From: a virus
Direction: 5' to 3' (one strand)
Virus record (IMG/VR): IMGVR_UViG_3300028840_002702
Coordinates: 18,745 to 82,744 of that record
Length of the DNA stretch: 64,000 bases
Shown: positions 41,897 through 49,058 of the stretch, piece by piece
Layout of the letters: each line of letters begins with the position of its first letter
Numbering within the stretch: position 1 is the stretch's first letter
Made by a program: the position numbers and the translations under genes
The notes under the pieces: generated by a model
The model's input: the letters and a program-made list of their open reading frames with translations, nothing else
The model's database searches: none
What the model was told of the DNA's origin: nothing

Positions 41897-41980
41897 ACGA
41901 GCCTTTTGCTACGAGCCTTTGTATACGAGCCTTTTGTAACCGGCTTTTAGATACGAGCTCTTTTGAACGAGACTTAAAGC
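41897..41980 (+). repeat. Six 14-bp iteron-like direct repeats
   Basis: ACGAGCCTTTTGNT-type units start exactly every 14 bases at 41897, 41911, 41925, 41939 (degenerate, ACCGGC), 41953 and 41967. They lie just upstream of the AT-rich promoter of the 42150 gene. Confidence 0.8.
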
Positions 41981-42023
41981 GAAAAAAAGTTTTAAAAAAG
42001 TAGTACTTTTTAATATTTATGTA

Positions 42024-42054
42024 TTTACTTATATCAGTTTTGAATTATATTATA
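42024..42054 (+). promoter_or_regulatory. Early-type phage promoter for GC-rich gene 42150
   Basis: TTTACTTA, 13 bases, TTATATTATA. It gives a long leader of about 90 bases that carries a small hairpin (42115-42127) also present before the paralog at 60430. Confidence 0.68.
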
Positions 42055-42114
42055 TATAGGTGGAGGGTAATATATAATGGATATATTAACCCTGCTGCCG
42101 CCCTTAATTAAAAC

Positions 42115-42127
42115 GGGCATTGCGCCC
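42115..42127 (+). promoter_or_regulatory. Leader hairpin shared with the 60430 paralog
   Basis: GGGC, five-base loop, GCCC, preceded by TTAATTAAAAC. The leader of the 60430 gene has TTAATTAAAAC followed by TGGGC, CTCT, GCCCA at 60398-60411. Sequence differs but pairing is kept. Confidence 0.55.
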
Positions 42128-42149
42128 AACACCAAAAAGGAGATCTACC

Positions 42150-42581
42150 ATGATCACCAAAAACGCCGCCACTCTGGCAATCCTGACCGAAGCCCTCAAC
42201 TCCCTGGCAGTCCGTGCGAAGAAGAACAAACTCCAAGACGGTGACACTAAGTTGCTCGAATCCATCTGGCGTTGCTCCTTCACATCCCACACCAAATACG
42301 ACCGCGAAGCGGTTGGCGAGTTCGCAAAAATCATCAACTACGGCGGAACACCTCCTACCAAGCCGGAAAACGATGATCAGGAACAATACGACTACGTCGT
42401 ATCCAACGCCCATAAGTGGATCGCAAAATGGGATATCTGCCCTAAGATAACCGCTAAGCTCGAAGAAGAAGCTGCCAAGAAGAAAGCTGAGGAGCAAGCC
42501 GCGAAGGAAGCTGAGAAAGCGGCTAAGGAAGCCGAAGCCGCCGCTCAGAAGGACGAATCCTCGGAAGAGAAATCCGCCTAA
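42150..42581 (+). CDS. GC-rich, codon-biased protein with coiled-coil tail (paralog of 60430)
   Basis: 143 residues from the ATG at 42150 (AAGGAG upstream). The N-terminal 100 residues contain SIWRCSFTSHTKY and NAHKWIAKW, both conserved in the protein at 60430. The last 45 residues are Ala/Glu/Lys repeats (EEEAAKKKAEEQAAKEAEK), a long single helix or coiled coil. Base and codon use are far richer in G and C than neighbours, with C-ending codons. Together with promoter, leader hairpin and strong terminator this points to very high expression. Function unknown. Confidence 0.75.
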   Translation: MITKNAATLAILTEALNSLAVRAKKNKLQDGDTKLLESIWRCSFTSHTKYDREAVGEFAKIINYGGTPPTKPENDDQEQYDYVVSNAHKWIAKWDICPKITAKLEEEAAKKKAEEQAAKEAEKAAKEAEAAAQKDESSEEKSA

Positions 42582-42595
42582 CGGATAACCACCCT

Positions 42596-42625
42596 CCCCG
42601 GACCTCCATGGTCCGGGGACCTTTT
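42596..42625 (+). terminator. Strong GC-rich rho-independent terminator
   Basis: CCCCGGACC at 42596-42604 pairs perfectly with GGTCCGGGG at 42610-42618, loop TCCAT, followed by ACCTTTTG. Confidence 0.85.
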
Positions 42626-42777
42626 GAGTCGCATTAATTGTCCAGAGCAAATAGTTGTACAGAGAAATTCTCGCGAGCTCGCCGCAATTAGTGGATTCAA
42701 GAGGTCCTCGGATACCTTGAAATCCGCAACTTAACCAAACAACGAGCTCCTTTCAACGAGCTCAAAGGAACGAAGAA

Positions 42778-43017
42778 ATGAGCATGATCATGGCAATGGT
42801 CCCTCACAAGACAACATCTGCCGGGGTACCAATCATCCCTCGTCAGCATCTCTCAACTGAAACTCGCTTTAACGCCCGTGAACGTGGTGGTGCGGTTCTT
42901 ATCACTGGGGAGAAGATCTCCTATAAGAAAGGTGTTGGTTACCTTTATACTCACTCCTACTCCCTCCGTGCAAAATTGGACACATTCCTCCACTGGTGGG
43001 ATGGCAAAGTACTCTAA
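42778..43017 (+). CDS. Small basic protein of unknown function
   Basis: 79 residues, basic, ending in FLHWWDGKVL. CAAAGGAACGAAG precedes the ATG. This and the following genes carry the ACGAG motif just after their ribosome site. The 159-base stretch before it has no gene; it contains two AACGAGCTC copies. Not recognised. Confidence 0.6.
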   Translation: MSMIMAMVPHKTTSAGVPIIPRQHLSTETRFNARERGGAVLITGEKISYKKGVGYLYTHSYSLRAKLDTFLHWWDGKVL

Positions 43018-43052
43018 CGAGCCTTAACGAACGAGCATAAAGGAACGAGATA

Positions 43053-43781
43053 ATGTCTCACACTTTTCTTAAAACAAATTATGCCGATCATGGCATATGT
43101 CTAGGCGTTCCCTACTCTGATGGGAGCGGTTATACCACACCGCAAGTGGTAGAATACAACTTGGCGCGCCGAATGTTCTATAACTGGCGGGTAGCAGTAT
43201 ATCGCAACAGTGATAGTCAGATGCAAGTTTTGATCAATCCTACCGATCAAGAAGAAGCATCTGGATGGTTTAATGGTTCAGAAGAAGTCGAAGGACGAAT
43301 CATCGAATATGTTGCAATAGACTGTGGATCATTTTTTGATATGGATGATGGAACATGTCTTCGAATGTCACATCCAATGGAAGAATTGATTGAGTGGTCA
43401 TGCATCCTCAACGTATTCAAAGCTAAATTCTGCCCAGACATTGAATTGGCACCTAGTGCAGGATTCATTGGAGCCAAACGGAATGCGAGAGATTACAAGG
43501 TTCGATTAATAGAAGCAATCTCCTCGGCAGACTTTGAAGGGAAGGATGAGATGATCAGTAACGAGCCCTTTCCAACGACCACTTTTGATCATCAACTTGA
43601 TCAAAATGATCGCGATAAGATCATTACTAAGATCAATGAGATCTTAAAAGATGGTGTTAAAGTTGGTTGTGATTCAACGATCGTTGGCAATACTCGACAA
43701 ATCTGGAAAGCTCTTGGAATTGATCAACATCAAGAAAACCGAGTTGTTAACCTACTGAAGCGTGTAATTGATAACATCTAA
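43053..43781 (+). CDS. Unknown protein
   Basis: 242 residues. AAAGGAACGAGATA precedes the ATG. The first half is beta-like (RMFYNWRVAVYRNSDSQMQVLINP); the second half has a helix-turn-helix-looking end (VGNTRQIWKALGIDQHQENRVVNLLKRVI) that might bind nucleic acid. No family recognised. Base composition is richer in GC than the first 40 kb. Confidence 0.62.
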   Translation: MSHTFLKTNYADHGICLGVPYSDGSGYTTPQVVEYNLARRMFYNWRVAVYRNSDSQMQVLINPTDQEEASGWFNGSEEVEGRIIEYVAIDCGSFFDMDDGTCLRMSHPMEELIEWSCILNVFKAKFCPDIELAPSAGFIGAKRNARDYKVRLIEAISSADFEGKDEMISNEPFPTTTFDHQLDQNDRDKIITKINEILKDGVKVGCDSTIVGNTRQIWKALGIDQHQENRVVNLLKRVIDNI

Positions 43782-43792
43782 ATACGAAGATC

Positions 43793-44059
43793 ATGTCAAA
43801 CAAAGAAATTATAACATGGAATACTGGGCGCCAGTATACGAGGGAAGGTCAACGAATTGGAGCAACTATCCATGAAGGAATAGTTCAATTCTCTGATTAT
43901 GACCGAATGGTATCGGGGACCTTCCCACATATACCTGGTATTGATCTGAAAGAACAAGTCATGGATCACTACGACAATAACAAATATAGTTGTAGTATGC
44001 CATATGAACACCGACAGGAGTTGGAAGAGTATATCAAGGAACATGCACCAACCCTCTAA
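43793..44059 (+). CDS. Unknown small protein
   Basis: 88 residues, acidic end, ATG 11 bases after the previous stop with only weak GAAGATC upstream. No motif recognised. Confidence 0.58.
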   Translation: MSNKEIITWNTGRQYTREGQRIGATIHEGIVQFSDYDRMVSGTFPHIPGIDLKEQVMDHYDNNKYSCSMPYEHRQELEEYIKEHAPTL

Positions 44060-44076
44060 CAAGAAAGGAACGAGCT

Positions 44077-44256
44077 ATGATCAACGAGCTAGAACAACAA
44101 GAACGACCACCTCAAGTAGTAAAAGAAGAACTAATCAATCTTCTCCAGGAATTCTCAGATCATCTCTTCAGTGGAAACTATGATGGTGATTGGGATGAAG
44201 ATGATATCCAAGATATCAAGAATGCAACAGGAATCCTCCAAGACGAAATTGAATAG
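44077..44256 (+). CDS. Small acidic protein
   Basis: 59 residues starting MINELEQQERPPQ, helical, with an acidic centre (GDWDEDDIQDIK). GAAAGGAACGAGCT lies before the ATG at 44077, and the next gene follows 8 bases after the stop with the same type of leader. Not recognised. Confidence 0.6.
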   Translation: MINELEQQERPPQVVKEELINLLQEFSDHLFSGNYDGDWDEDDIQDIKNATGILQDEIE

Positions 44257-44264
44257 GACGAGCT

Positions 44265-44564
44265 ATGACGAACGAGAAATGTAAATGTAAATGGGGCCAG
44301 TATTATTCTGAGAATGAACATGGTCAATCCGTATGGGTCTGTGACGAATGTGGTGCAGTTCGTGATAAACCAAAAGAACAAGAATTCACCTGCGCAGAAT
44401 GTAATAAGGAGATTCATGGCAGAATCAATCTAGTGGATCCAGGATCCTATGGATTTGTTAGATTCAAAAATGAACCACATGAAGAGATCTGTGATGAATG
44501 CTGGGATCGCAGAGTCAATAACCAAGGAGATCGTTACTACCTAAATAGCGAGGCAGCCTACTAA
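44265..44564 (+). CDS. Cysteine-rich zinc-ribbon-like protein
   Basis: 99 residues with four cysteine pairs: C-K-C near the start, CDEC (26-29), CAEC (43-46) and CDEC (76-79). Two zinc sites are likely. GGACGAGCT precedes the ATG. It lies just before a small membrane protein. No specific family recognised; nucleic-acid or protein binding is possible. Confidence 0.62.
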   Translation: MTNEKCKCKWGQYYSENEHGQSVWVCDECGAVRDKPKEQEFTCAECNKEIHGRINLVDPGSYGFVRFKNEPHEEICDECWDRRVNNQGDRYYLNSEAAY

Positions 44565-44753
44565 ATGAAATATGAGAAGATTAAAATCGTTATAGGTGCA
44601 TTGTGTCTAATAGCATCTATAGGAATAATTACATATATCAGTACGAGACCAATCAACGAGCTTGGCTTGTACGAGTTTGTAATCAATTCATTCTTTCTGA
44701 TACTATGTGCAATCATAGTAGATAAATGGTTGTTTATAAGGATGCGTGACTAG
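44565..44753 (+). CDS. Small membrane protein, two transmembrane segments
   Basis: 62 residues starting directly after the previous stop, with hydrophobic stretches at about 8-25 (VIGALCLIASIGIITYI) and 40-55 (INSFFLILCAIIVDKWLF). No known motif. One of at least six such small membrane proteins in this half. Confidence 0.6.
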   Translation: MKYEKIKIVIGALCLIASIGIITYISTRPINELGLYEFVINSFFLILCAIIVDKWLFIRMRD

Positions 44754-44903
44754 TGTCACTCGGTGTCCCTCGTTAGCTATCACGCGAGCGAGAACACAAT
44801 TCCCAACAACCCAAACAAACCCTCCCTAACGGGTAGACCTATGTCTATATAATCACGTTTCGTTAAAAGTAAACTAAGAAAAGACTGGAGTTGAAAAAAA
44901 GTT
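44754..44903. other. Non-coding spacer with antisense promoter candidate
   Basis: 150 bases without a gene. Contains TCTATATAATC on the plus strand, a minus-strand early-type promoter match at 44843-44873, and a GC-rich segment with CTCGTTAGC and CGCGAGCGAG that can form small stems. Confidence 0.5.
44843..44873 (-). promoter_or_regulatory. Early-type promoter on the minus strand
   Basis: On the minus strand: TTTACTTT, 13 bases, TTATATAGAC, the exact pattern of the plus-strand promoters. It points left toward the 44565 and 44265 genes, where there is no minus-strand gene, so it could make an antisense RNA. Confidence 0.45.
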
Positions 44904-45071
44904 ATGTTCAATAAGAATGCTCTAATTATAATAGGAGTAGTACTGTTCATTTATGGTGTTATCTTTCCCCCACCTAAATCAATTGAATTCATGCGTCAAC
45001 CAATGATTACTGCATCTATTATCCTATTAGTATTAGGTAGTACATATACAAACTTGGATAAAAAAGAATGA
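44904..45071 (+). CDS. Small membrane protein, two transmembrane segments
   Basis: 55 residues: hydrophobic segments at about 6-22 (ALIIIGVVLFIYGVIF) and 34-48 (ITASIILLVLGSTY), with a PPP turn between. GGAG lies about 15 bases before the ATG. It overlaps the next gene by ATGA. Probably an inner-membrane protein; role unknown. Confidence 0.58.
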   Translation: MFNKNALIIIGVVLFIYGVIFPPPKSIEFMRQPMITASIILLVLGSTYTNLDKKE

Positions 45072-45172
45072 AGAACTCAACAAAAGAACTTTTAATATTC
45101 ATTGCATTATTCCTTAGTATATTATTCATGATGACTGCACCTCTATGGATGTATTGGATTCTTGGAAAGTGA
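45068..45172 (+). CDS. Very small membrane protein, one transmembrane segment
   Basis: 34 residues, MKNSTKELL then a hydrophobic run of about 22 residues ending in WILGK. ATGA overlap with the previous gene supports translation by coupling. Unknown role. Confidence 0.52.
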   Translation: MKNSTKELLIFIALFLSILFMMTAPLWMYWILGK

Positions 45173-45350
45173 TCGCAAATGATCATTTTCAGTAGAAAAG
45201 TTGGAATAACCCTAGGGAAGATTTACCTCGTTGTATAAAAATGATCACTTTTTGATCATATGATCACTATTTTTGATCATATGAGAGCTCATATGTATAC
45301 TCCAGATGCTGCTCGTGAACTCTTGTGTTTGAGAATGGGCTGGGATGATC
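45173..45350. other. Non-coding stretch rich in TGATCA
   Basis: No gene seen. TGATCA occurs five times between 45177 and 45285, including a paired TGATCATATGATCA block. It could be a protein-binding or methylation-sensitive region. Confidence 0.5.
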
Positions 45351-45440
45351 AAAGAGATGGGGTGAGATGGCAGTAGATGGCAGTAGATGGCAGTAGATGG
45401 CAGTAGATGGGGTGAGATGGCAGTAGATGGCAGTAGATGG
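45351..45440 (+). repeat. Decamer minisatellite
   Basis: Nine units of exactly ten bases each ending in AGATGG: AAAGAGATGG, GGTGAGATGG, four CAGTAGATGG, GGTGAGATGG, two CAGTAGATGG. No gene spans it convincingly in either direction. Confidence 0.88.
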
Positions 45441-45739
45441 GAATAAACGCCCATAGGTTTGCATATAAAACAACTTGCATGAACATACCGTGATGCATGA
45501 GAGTCTTTGATGGCCGTGTCTGGGCATCTTACCTACCCACATAGTAGTATGTATCCCTATAAGAAGTGTTGTATTAGCATATGATTACCTATTGTATATC
45601 CTATTATTATTATGTGTATGTATACTAACGAGAGTTGTACTACGAGCTTTTTTATTTCTTTTATTTCTTGCCTGATTCTATATCTTTTGAGACGAGTTTG
45701 AGGAAGTACGATTGTTGTGGGGAAAAATTGCAATTTTTC
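45441..45739. other. Non-coding stretch before 45771 gene
   Basis: About 300 bases without a supported gene. It has ACGAGAG, ACGAGCTT and ACGAGTTT copies and runs such as TTTTATTTCTTTTATTTCTT. No clear terminator or early promoter seen. Confidence 0.5.
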
Positions 45740-45747
45740 AATAAATA
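45740..45747 (+). promoter_or_regulatory. Late-promoter-like box ahead of 45771 gene
   Basis: AATAAATA, one base off TATAAATA, beginning 31 bases before the ATG at 45771. Spacing matches the other late-type boxes of this family. Confidence 0.45.
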
Positions 45748-45770
45748 GTTCTATACAAATGGAGTATAAA

Positions 45771-46250
45771 ATGAAATTTAAGAAATTAATTGAGGCGTTT
45801 AACTATACTACTTCTATAGAGAAAGCTAAAGAAAAGTGGTATAAAGATTTTAATGCAATCAAGTTTAGTGACTTTGAAGTGAGGTGGGATCCGGAAAAAG
45901 ACAATATTGAATCTGTGATGAAAGCTTTATATGATGCTGATCAGTATGATGAAGATTGGGATGACCATGGACCTCCATTCTGGGAAATTGACATGCCATT
46001 ACCTTGGAATGATAATATTCTTTTTACTATTAATCCGTATGAGAATGGTAACATTTCAGTTAGTGTATCTGGGTTTAAAGGACGTGATGGTGTAAGAAGT
46101 GGTGTAGCGGTTAGTGATATTTTCTTAGGTACTGGGCGATTTATTAAAGGATCTTTTACAAACAAGGATCTAGAAGAGATGATGGATGAAGTGTTGGAAA
46201 AGATTATAGATAGAGATCTCCTACACCCTGCATCAAAAGATGACAATTAA
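45771..46250 (+). CDS. CTS-family protein (copy 6)
   Basis: 159 residues from the ATG at 45771; an ATG at 45759 in frame is less likely because GGAG lies between the two. The leader is MKFKKLIEAFNYTT with L6-I-E8. The FSDFEVRWDPEKD strand and the central IDMPLPWNDNILFTINPYE resemble the FDI-strand layout of copies 2-5. A terminator follows the stop by about 50 bases. Role inferred from the leader. Confidence 0.57.
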   Translation: MKFKKLIEAFNYTTSIEKAKEKWYKDFNAIKFSDFEVRWDPEKDNIESVMKALYDADQYDEDWDDHGPPFWEIDMPLPWNDNILFTINPYENGNISVSVSGFKGRDGVRSGVAVSDIFLGTGRFIKGSFTNKDLEEMMDEVLEKIIDRDLLHPASKDDN

Positions 46251-46301
46251 TATGTGATATATCCAGAACTTAAATAACGAGATGTCAACTACGAGATTTT
46301 T

Positions 46302-46330
46302 GGGAGCTTTTGGCTCCCATTATTTTTGTT
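46302..46330 (+). terminator. Rho-independent terminator
   Basis: GGGAGC at 46302-46307, loop TTTTG, GCTCCC at 46313-46318, then ATTATTTTTGTTT. Confidence 0.8.
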
Positions 46331-46350
46331 TAAAAAAGTTTAAGGATAAT

Positions 46351-46381
46351 TTTACTTTGTTAATTTACATGTTATATTATA
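46351..46381 (+). promoter_or_regulatory. Early-type phage promoter ahead of 46421 gene
   Basis: TTTACTTT, 13 bases, TTATATTATA, the consensus form, with an A/T-rich stretch upstream, starting a six-gene unit. Confidence 0.78.
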
Positions 46382-46420
46382 ATAACAACTTATAATGGAC
46401 TTAATAAAAGGAACATTGTT

Positions 46421-46693
46421 ATGGGCAGGTATATTGAAGGCCCCGCAAAAGGTAAAGTTAATCACATCGTTGACATGGGCGCAACTGTTATCAGTGAAGA
46501 TGGTGCACGACAAATCATGGAATCAGGTGACGAAGACAATGGTGTAATTATTGTTGTTGATAATGGACCATTTGAAGCCGCTGCGTGGGCATTTGATCTT
46601 CGTGAGTTCAAAGTATTCACTAACCCTCGTGATCACCGTCCAAAAACTTTCTTAACCATGAACCGTGAAACTATTATGAAGGTAGCTAAATAA
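46421..46693 (+). CDS. Unknown protein
   Basis: 90 residues, beta-rich look (KVNHIVDMGATVIS, NGVIIVVDNGPFEAAAWAF). AAAGGAACATTGTT precedes the ATG. The next gene starts on its last base. Not recognised. Confidence 0.62.
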   Translation: MGRYIEGPAKGKVNHIVDMGATVISEDGARQIMESGDEDNGVIIVVDNGPFEAAAWAFDLREFKVFTNPRDHRPKTFLTMNRETIMKVAK

Positions 46694-47058
46694 TGATTAC
46701 ACGGACTAAACTATCCGAAACAGCAATTGATGAGATTGCATACTGTATTGAACGTGGTAGTAAACTTACAGCAATTAAAACATTGCGTCAACACATCAAA
46801 ATTAGTCTTTTAGATGCAAAAGAACTAATTGAAGCGTATGATTGTCCAGCTAATTATAGTAGCAATAATGGAAGTCTTACTGTAATCCGTAGTGCAGAAG
46901 ATGAAAGACTTGCATATAAATCTGCAAACCGTTTCCGTGCTGATATGGCACGGTATGAATTTGTTACACATACCTTTGAAGAAATAATGGATGACGTAAT
47001 ACGTGAATTTGGTCACGTTCGAGCACTTCAATACATCGCAAATCAAATGGAGGTTTAG
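46693..47058 (+). CDS. Protein with ribosomal L7/L12 C-terminal-like segment
   Basis: 121 residues. Residues 23-48 (KLTAIKTLRQHIKISLLDAKELIEAY) match the helix-turn-helix of the L7/L12 C-terminal domain (K-x-x-x-IK-x-x-R-x-x-x-x-x-L-x-x-AK-x-L-x-E), the part that contacts elongation factors. The other half is unrelated and helical. Possible translation-related or stress-related role; unproven. Confidence 0.58.
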   Translation: MITRTKLSETAIDEIAYCIERGSKLTAIKTLRQHIKISLLDAKELIEAYDCPANYSSNNGSLTVIRSAEDERLAYKSANRFRADMARYEFVTHTFEEIMDDVIREFGHVRALQYIANQMEV

Positions 47059-47295
47059 ATGCCGCGACGTACACAATCGTTACTTGGTGAACTGGTTGAA
47101 GGTTCATGGGAAGAAATCCAGAATTATAACCATGCTGAATTCTTTGATTTTGCCGCCGGAACAATCGATGATTTGACCGAGGAAGAAGCATGGGATTACT
47201 GGGAAGGTGTTGGACTTACACCTCATGCAGATAATGAACATGATCTTGACTGGGAAGAAACTAAAGATCTTGTAGGAGTTTGGGAGTATGAGTAA
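47059..47295 (+). CDS. Unknown acidic protein
   Basis: 78 residues, acidic, tryptophan-rich (WEEIQ, WDYWEG, DWEETKD). It starts directly after the previous stop with GGAGG upstream and overlaps the next gene by 8 bases. Not recognised. Confidence 0.6.
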   Translation: MPRRTQSLLGELVEGSWEEIQNYNHAEFFDFAAGTIDDLTEEEAWDYWEGVGLTPHADNEHDLDWEETKDLVGVWEYE

Positions 47296-47524
47296 AGAAC
47301 TTATCGGGTATCTTGCCTTTTCTAAATCAGGCATTAAGTTCATCAAACCATCTAAACAACGTAAACCGAAAACACAATACAACTTCGGTGGACGAGATGC
47401 TACTATCGAGAAATGTGGTAGTCAATGGGAAGGTGTGTTTGATGATGATCATGGTCACACTTTCATTGCTGATCGGAAACGAGATGTAATTAATGATATG
47501 AAATGTCATGTTAATGTTTCGTAA
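47288..47524 (+). CDS. Unknown basic protein
   Basis: 78 residues, basic in the middle (KFIKPSKQRKPK), possibly beta-strand rich. GGAG lies before the ATG inside the previous gene. Not recognised. Confidence 0.6.
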   Translation: MSKELIGYLAFSKSGIKFIKPSKQRKPKTQYNFGGRDATIEKCGSQWEGVFDDDHGHTFIADRKRDVINDMKCHVNVS

Positions 47525-47546
47525 AATTTGAAGTTGGAGAAAATCA

Positions 47547-47888
47547 ATGAATATTTTACAAAAGCAACTATTGGATAAAAAGATTGTTGGTATTCATGAG
47601 ATCGAAGGATCATGTGTAGATCAATATCATTTGATATTGAATGATGGTACTAAAATTGTTATCAGTAACGAGCATCATACTGGTTCTTTTGAAGTTCATG
47701 AACCTGGAATGATTTGCGGGGGTACTGTTAAAATTCATCGCGATGAATTTGTAAAAGGTCGTACTGAAGATTTCTTTGATCCTTGTTGTATGGTATGTCA
47801 TGAAGAAATTGAAACAGCAATTCTTTATGAAGCTGGACATGAATCTACTTACGTATGTTGTCCAATGTGTTATGAACAAACGAAGTAA
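47547..47888 (+). CDS. Protein with C-terminal zinc-ribbon-like cysteines
   Basis: 113 residues. The first 80 residues have beta strands (LILNDGTKIVIS); the end has CCMVC, then CCPMC, a possible zinc site. TTGGAG precedes the ATG. Function unknown. Confidence 0.6.
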   Translation: MNILQKQLLDKKIVGIHEIEGSCVDQYHLILNDGTKIVISNEHHTGSFEVHEPGMICGGTVKIHRDEFVKGRTEDFFDPCCMVCHEEIETAILYEAGHESTYVCCPMCYEQTK

Positions 47889-47919
47889 GTATTAAAGAAG
47901 ATACTAAAGAGGAAATATA

Positions 47920-48177
47920 ATGTCAGGAAAAATTGAATGGTCAAAGTCTGGATCTTATTCAACAATTCATCCTGAGAAAATCGGGAAAGTCACTGCACCA
48001 AATGGTAAACAATATCGTGCCAAACCAACACTTAATTGTTGTGACTGTGCTTTCTCTTCAATGTTTTCACCATGTAATGATCGTCAAACATTACCATGTG
48101 AGACGGGTGATTTGATTACTATTGATGGCAAAACATATCGTATGGAACGAGATACTGCATGGGAAAAGGTTACTTAA
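47920..48177 (+). CDS. Small cysteine-containing protein, paralog of 49042 N-terminus
   Basis: 85 residues. K-I-E-W at the start, APNGKQYRA, CCDCAF, PC, GDLITIDGKTYRMERD and a final WEKV are shared with residues 1-75 of the protein at 49042. Cysteines C-x-x-C plus a later PC suggest a metal site. GAGGAAA precedes the ATG. Unknown function. Confidence 0.62.
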   Translation: MSGKIEWSKSGSYSTIHPEKIGKVTAPNGKQYRAKPTLNCCDCAFSSMFSPCNDRQTLPCETGDLITIDGKTYRMERDTAWEKVT

Positions 48178-48211
48178 GAAATCTTTTGTTCATTATTTTT
48201 ATAAAAATGTT

Positions 48212-48242
48212 TTTACTTTTATTAAAATGATGTTATATTATA
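48212..48242 (+). promoter_or_regulatory. Early-type phage promoter ahead of 48276/48328 genes
   Basis: TTTACTTT, 13 bases, TTATATTATA. Ends 34 bases before the short frame at 48276. Confidence 0.75.
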
Positions 48243-48275
48243 TTAAACCGCAAGGAATATAATAAAGGATATTAA

Positions 48276-48335
48276 GTGAAAGACCAAATCAAATTTTTAA
48301 ACCTCTTTAAACCATGTGGAGAATATTGTGGCTAA
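48276..48335 (+). CDS. Possible 19-residue leader peptide
   Basis: A GTG-started frame reading MKDQIKFLNLFKPCGEYCG, with AAAGGAT upstream, whose stop overlaps the start of the 48328 gene. It could couple translation to the next gene. Evidence is only the ribosome site and overlap. Confidence 0.3.
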   Translation: MKDQIKFLNLFKPCGEYCG

Positions 48336-48627
48336 GATTACATTAGACTTTGCTGTTGTAACTGAAGAAGAAACGATGGCTTTGTATCAAGAGTTCATTG
48401 AATATCTCTTGGATTTCGGATGTAATAATCCTGATGTACGTGCAATGACGTACGAAGAATTAAAAGAATATCATGCTACAAGAAATCCTAATTCAAACGA
48501 CTTTACACTTACTGGTCATATTGACGACATCAAACTATATCTTAAAGAGAAATACTGTGTTGGTATGACTGAAGAAGATATTAAAGAAACAATAAATTCA
48601 ATTGAAGATAGCGGAGATGTAAAATGA
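48328..48627 (+). CDS. Unknown protein, GTG start
   Basis: 99 residues from the GTG at 48328, chosen because GGAG lies 6 bases upstream; a GTG at 48316 in frame would add four residues. Alpha/beta pattern, acidic (MTYEELKEYH, GMTEEDIKETINSIED). The next gene overlaps it by ATGA. Not recognised. Confidence 0.58.
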   Translation: MAKITLDFAVVTEEETMALYQEFIEYLLDFGCNNPDVRAMTYEELKEYHATRNPNSNDFTLTGHIDDIKLYLKEKYCVGMTEEDIKETINSIEDSGDVK

Positions 48628-49058
48628 CTAAAGAAGAACGTGCCGCTTATATGAGGGAGTATCGAAAGAAAAATCCCGAATATGCTAAAAAATGTAGTGA
48701 ATATACGAGACAATGGCGGGAAAATAATCCGGAACGAAGCAAAGAATTATGTGATAAATCACGTGAAAAGAATCGTGATAAAATTAATGCACGGAAACGT
48801 GCAAAACGTGCAGCTGATCCTGAGAAAGAACGTGAAAAAGAACGTGCATATCGTGCACGTAATCCTGAATTAACTAAAGCACGGAACAAAATATCTAACG
48901 ACAAAGCTATTGAAGAACGTCGTAATGATGAAGAGAAACGATTGGCGTATAATAAACGTATGCGTGAATATCGTAGAAAGAATCCTGAAAAGATCAAAGC
49001 AATTAACGATAAATGCAGAAAGAAAAAATTGGAGGAAGAAAATGTCAAAGAAAGTTGA
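48624..49058 (+). CDS. Highly charged repeat protein (YRxKNPE repeats)
   Basis: 144 residues, nearly all charged, with repeats of YMREYRKKNPEY, YTRQWRENNPER, YRARNPEL, YNKRMREYRRKNPEK spaced about 20-25 residues apart. This looks like a long basic helix, seen as the helical part of some HNH endonucleases and DNA-binding phage proteins, but no HNH motif is present. It may bind DNA or RNA. Overlaps both neighbours. Confidence 0.65.
   Translation: MTKEERAAYMREYRKKNPEYAKKCSEYTRQWRENNPERSKELCDKSREKNRDKINARKRAKRAADPEKEREKERAYRARNPELTKARNKISNDKAIEERRNDEEKRLAYNKRMREYRRKNPEKIKAINDKCRKKKLEEENVKES

Noticed and set aside
42108-42650. Minus-strand open frame of 180 codons opposite the GC-rich 42150 gene
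   Set aside because: It exists because C-ending codons on the plus strand rarely make stops on the other strand; hydrophobic and Gly/Leu/Phe-biased product, no ribosome site, and the plus-strand gene has a clear paralog.
45245-45542. Minus-strand open frames across the decamer minisatellite
   Set aside because: Created by the decamer period (repeat peptides); no ribosome site.
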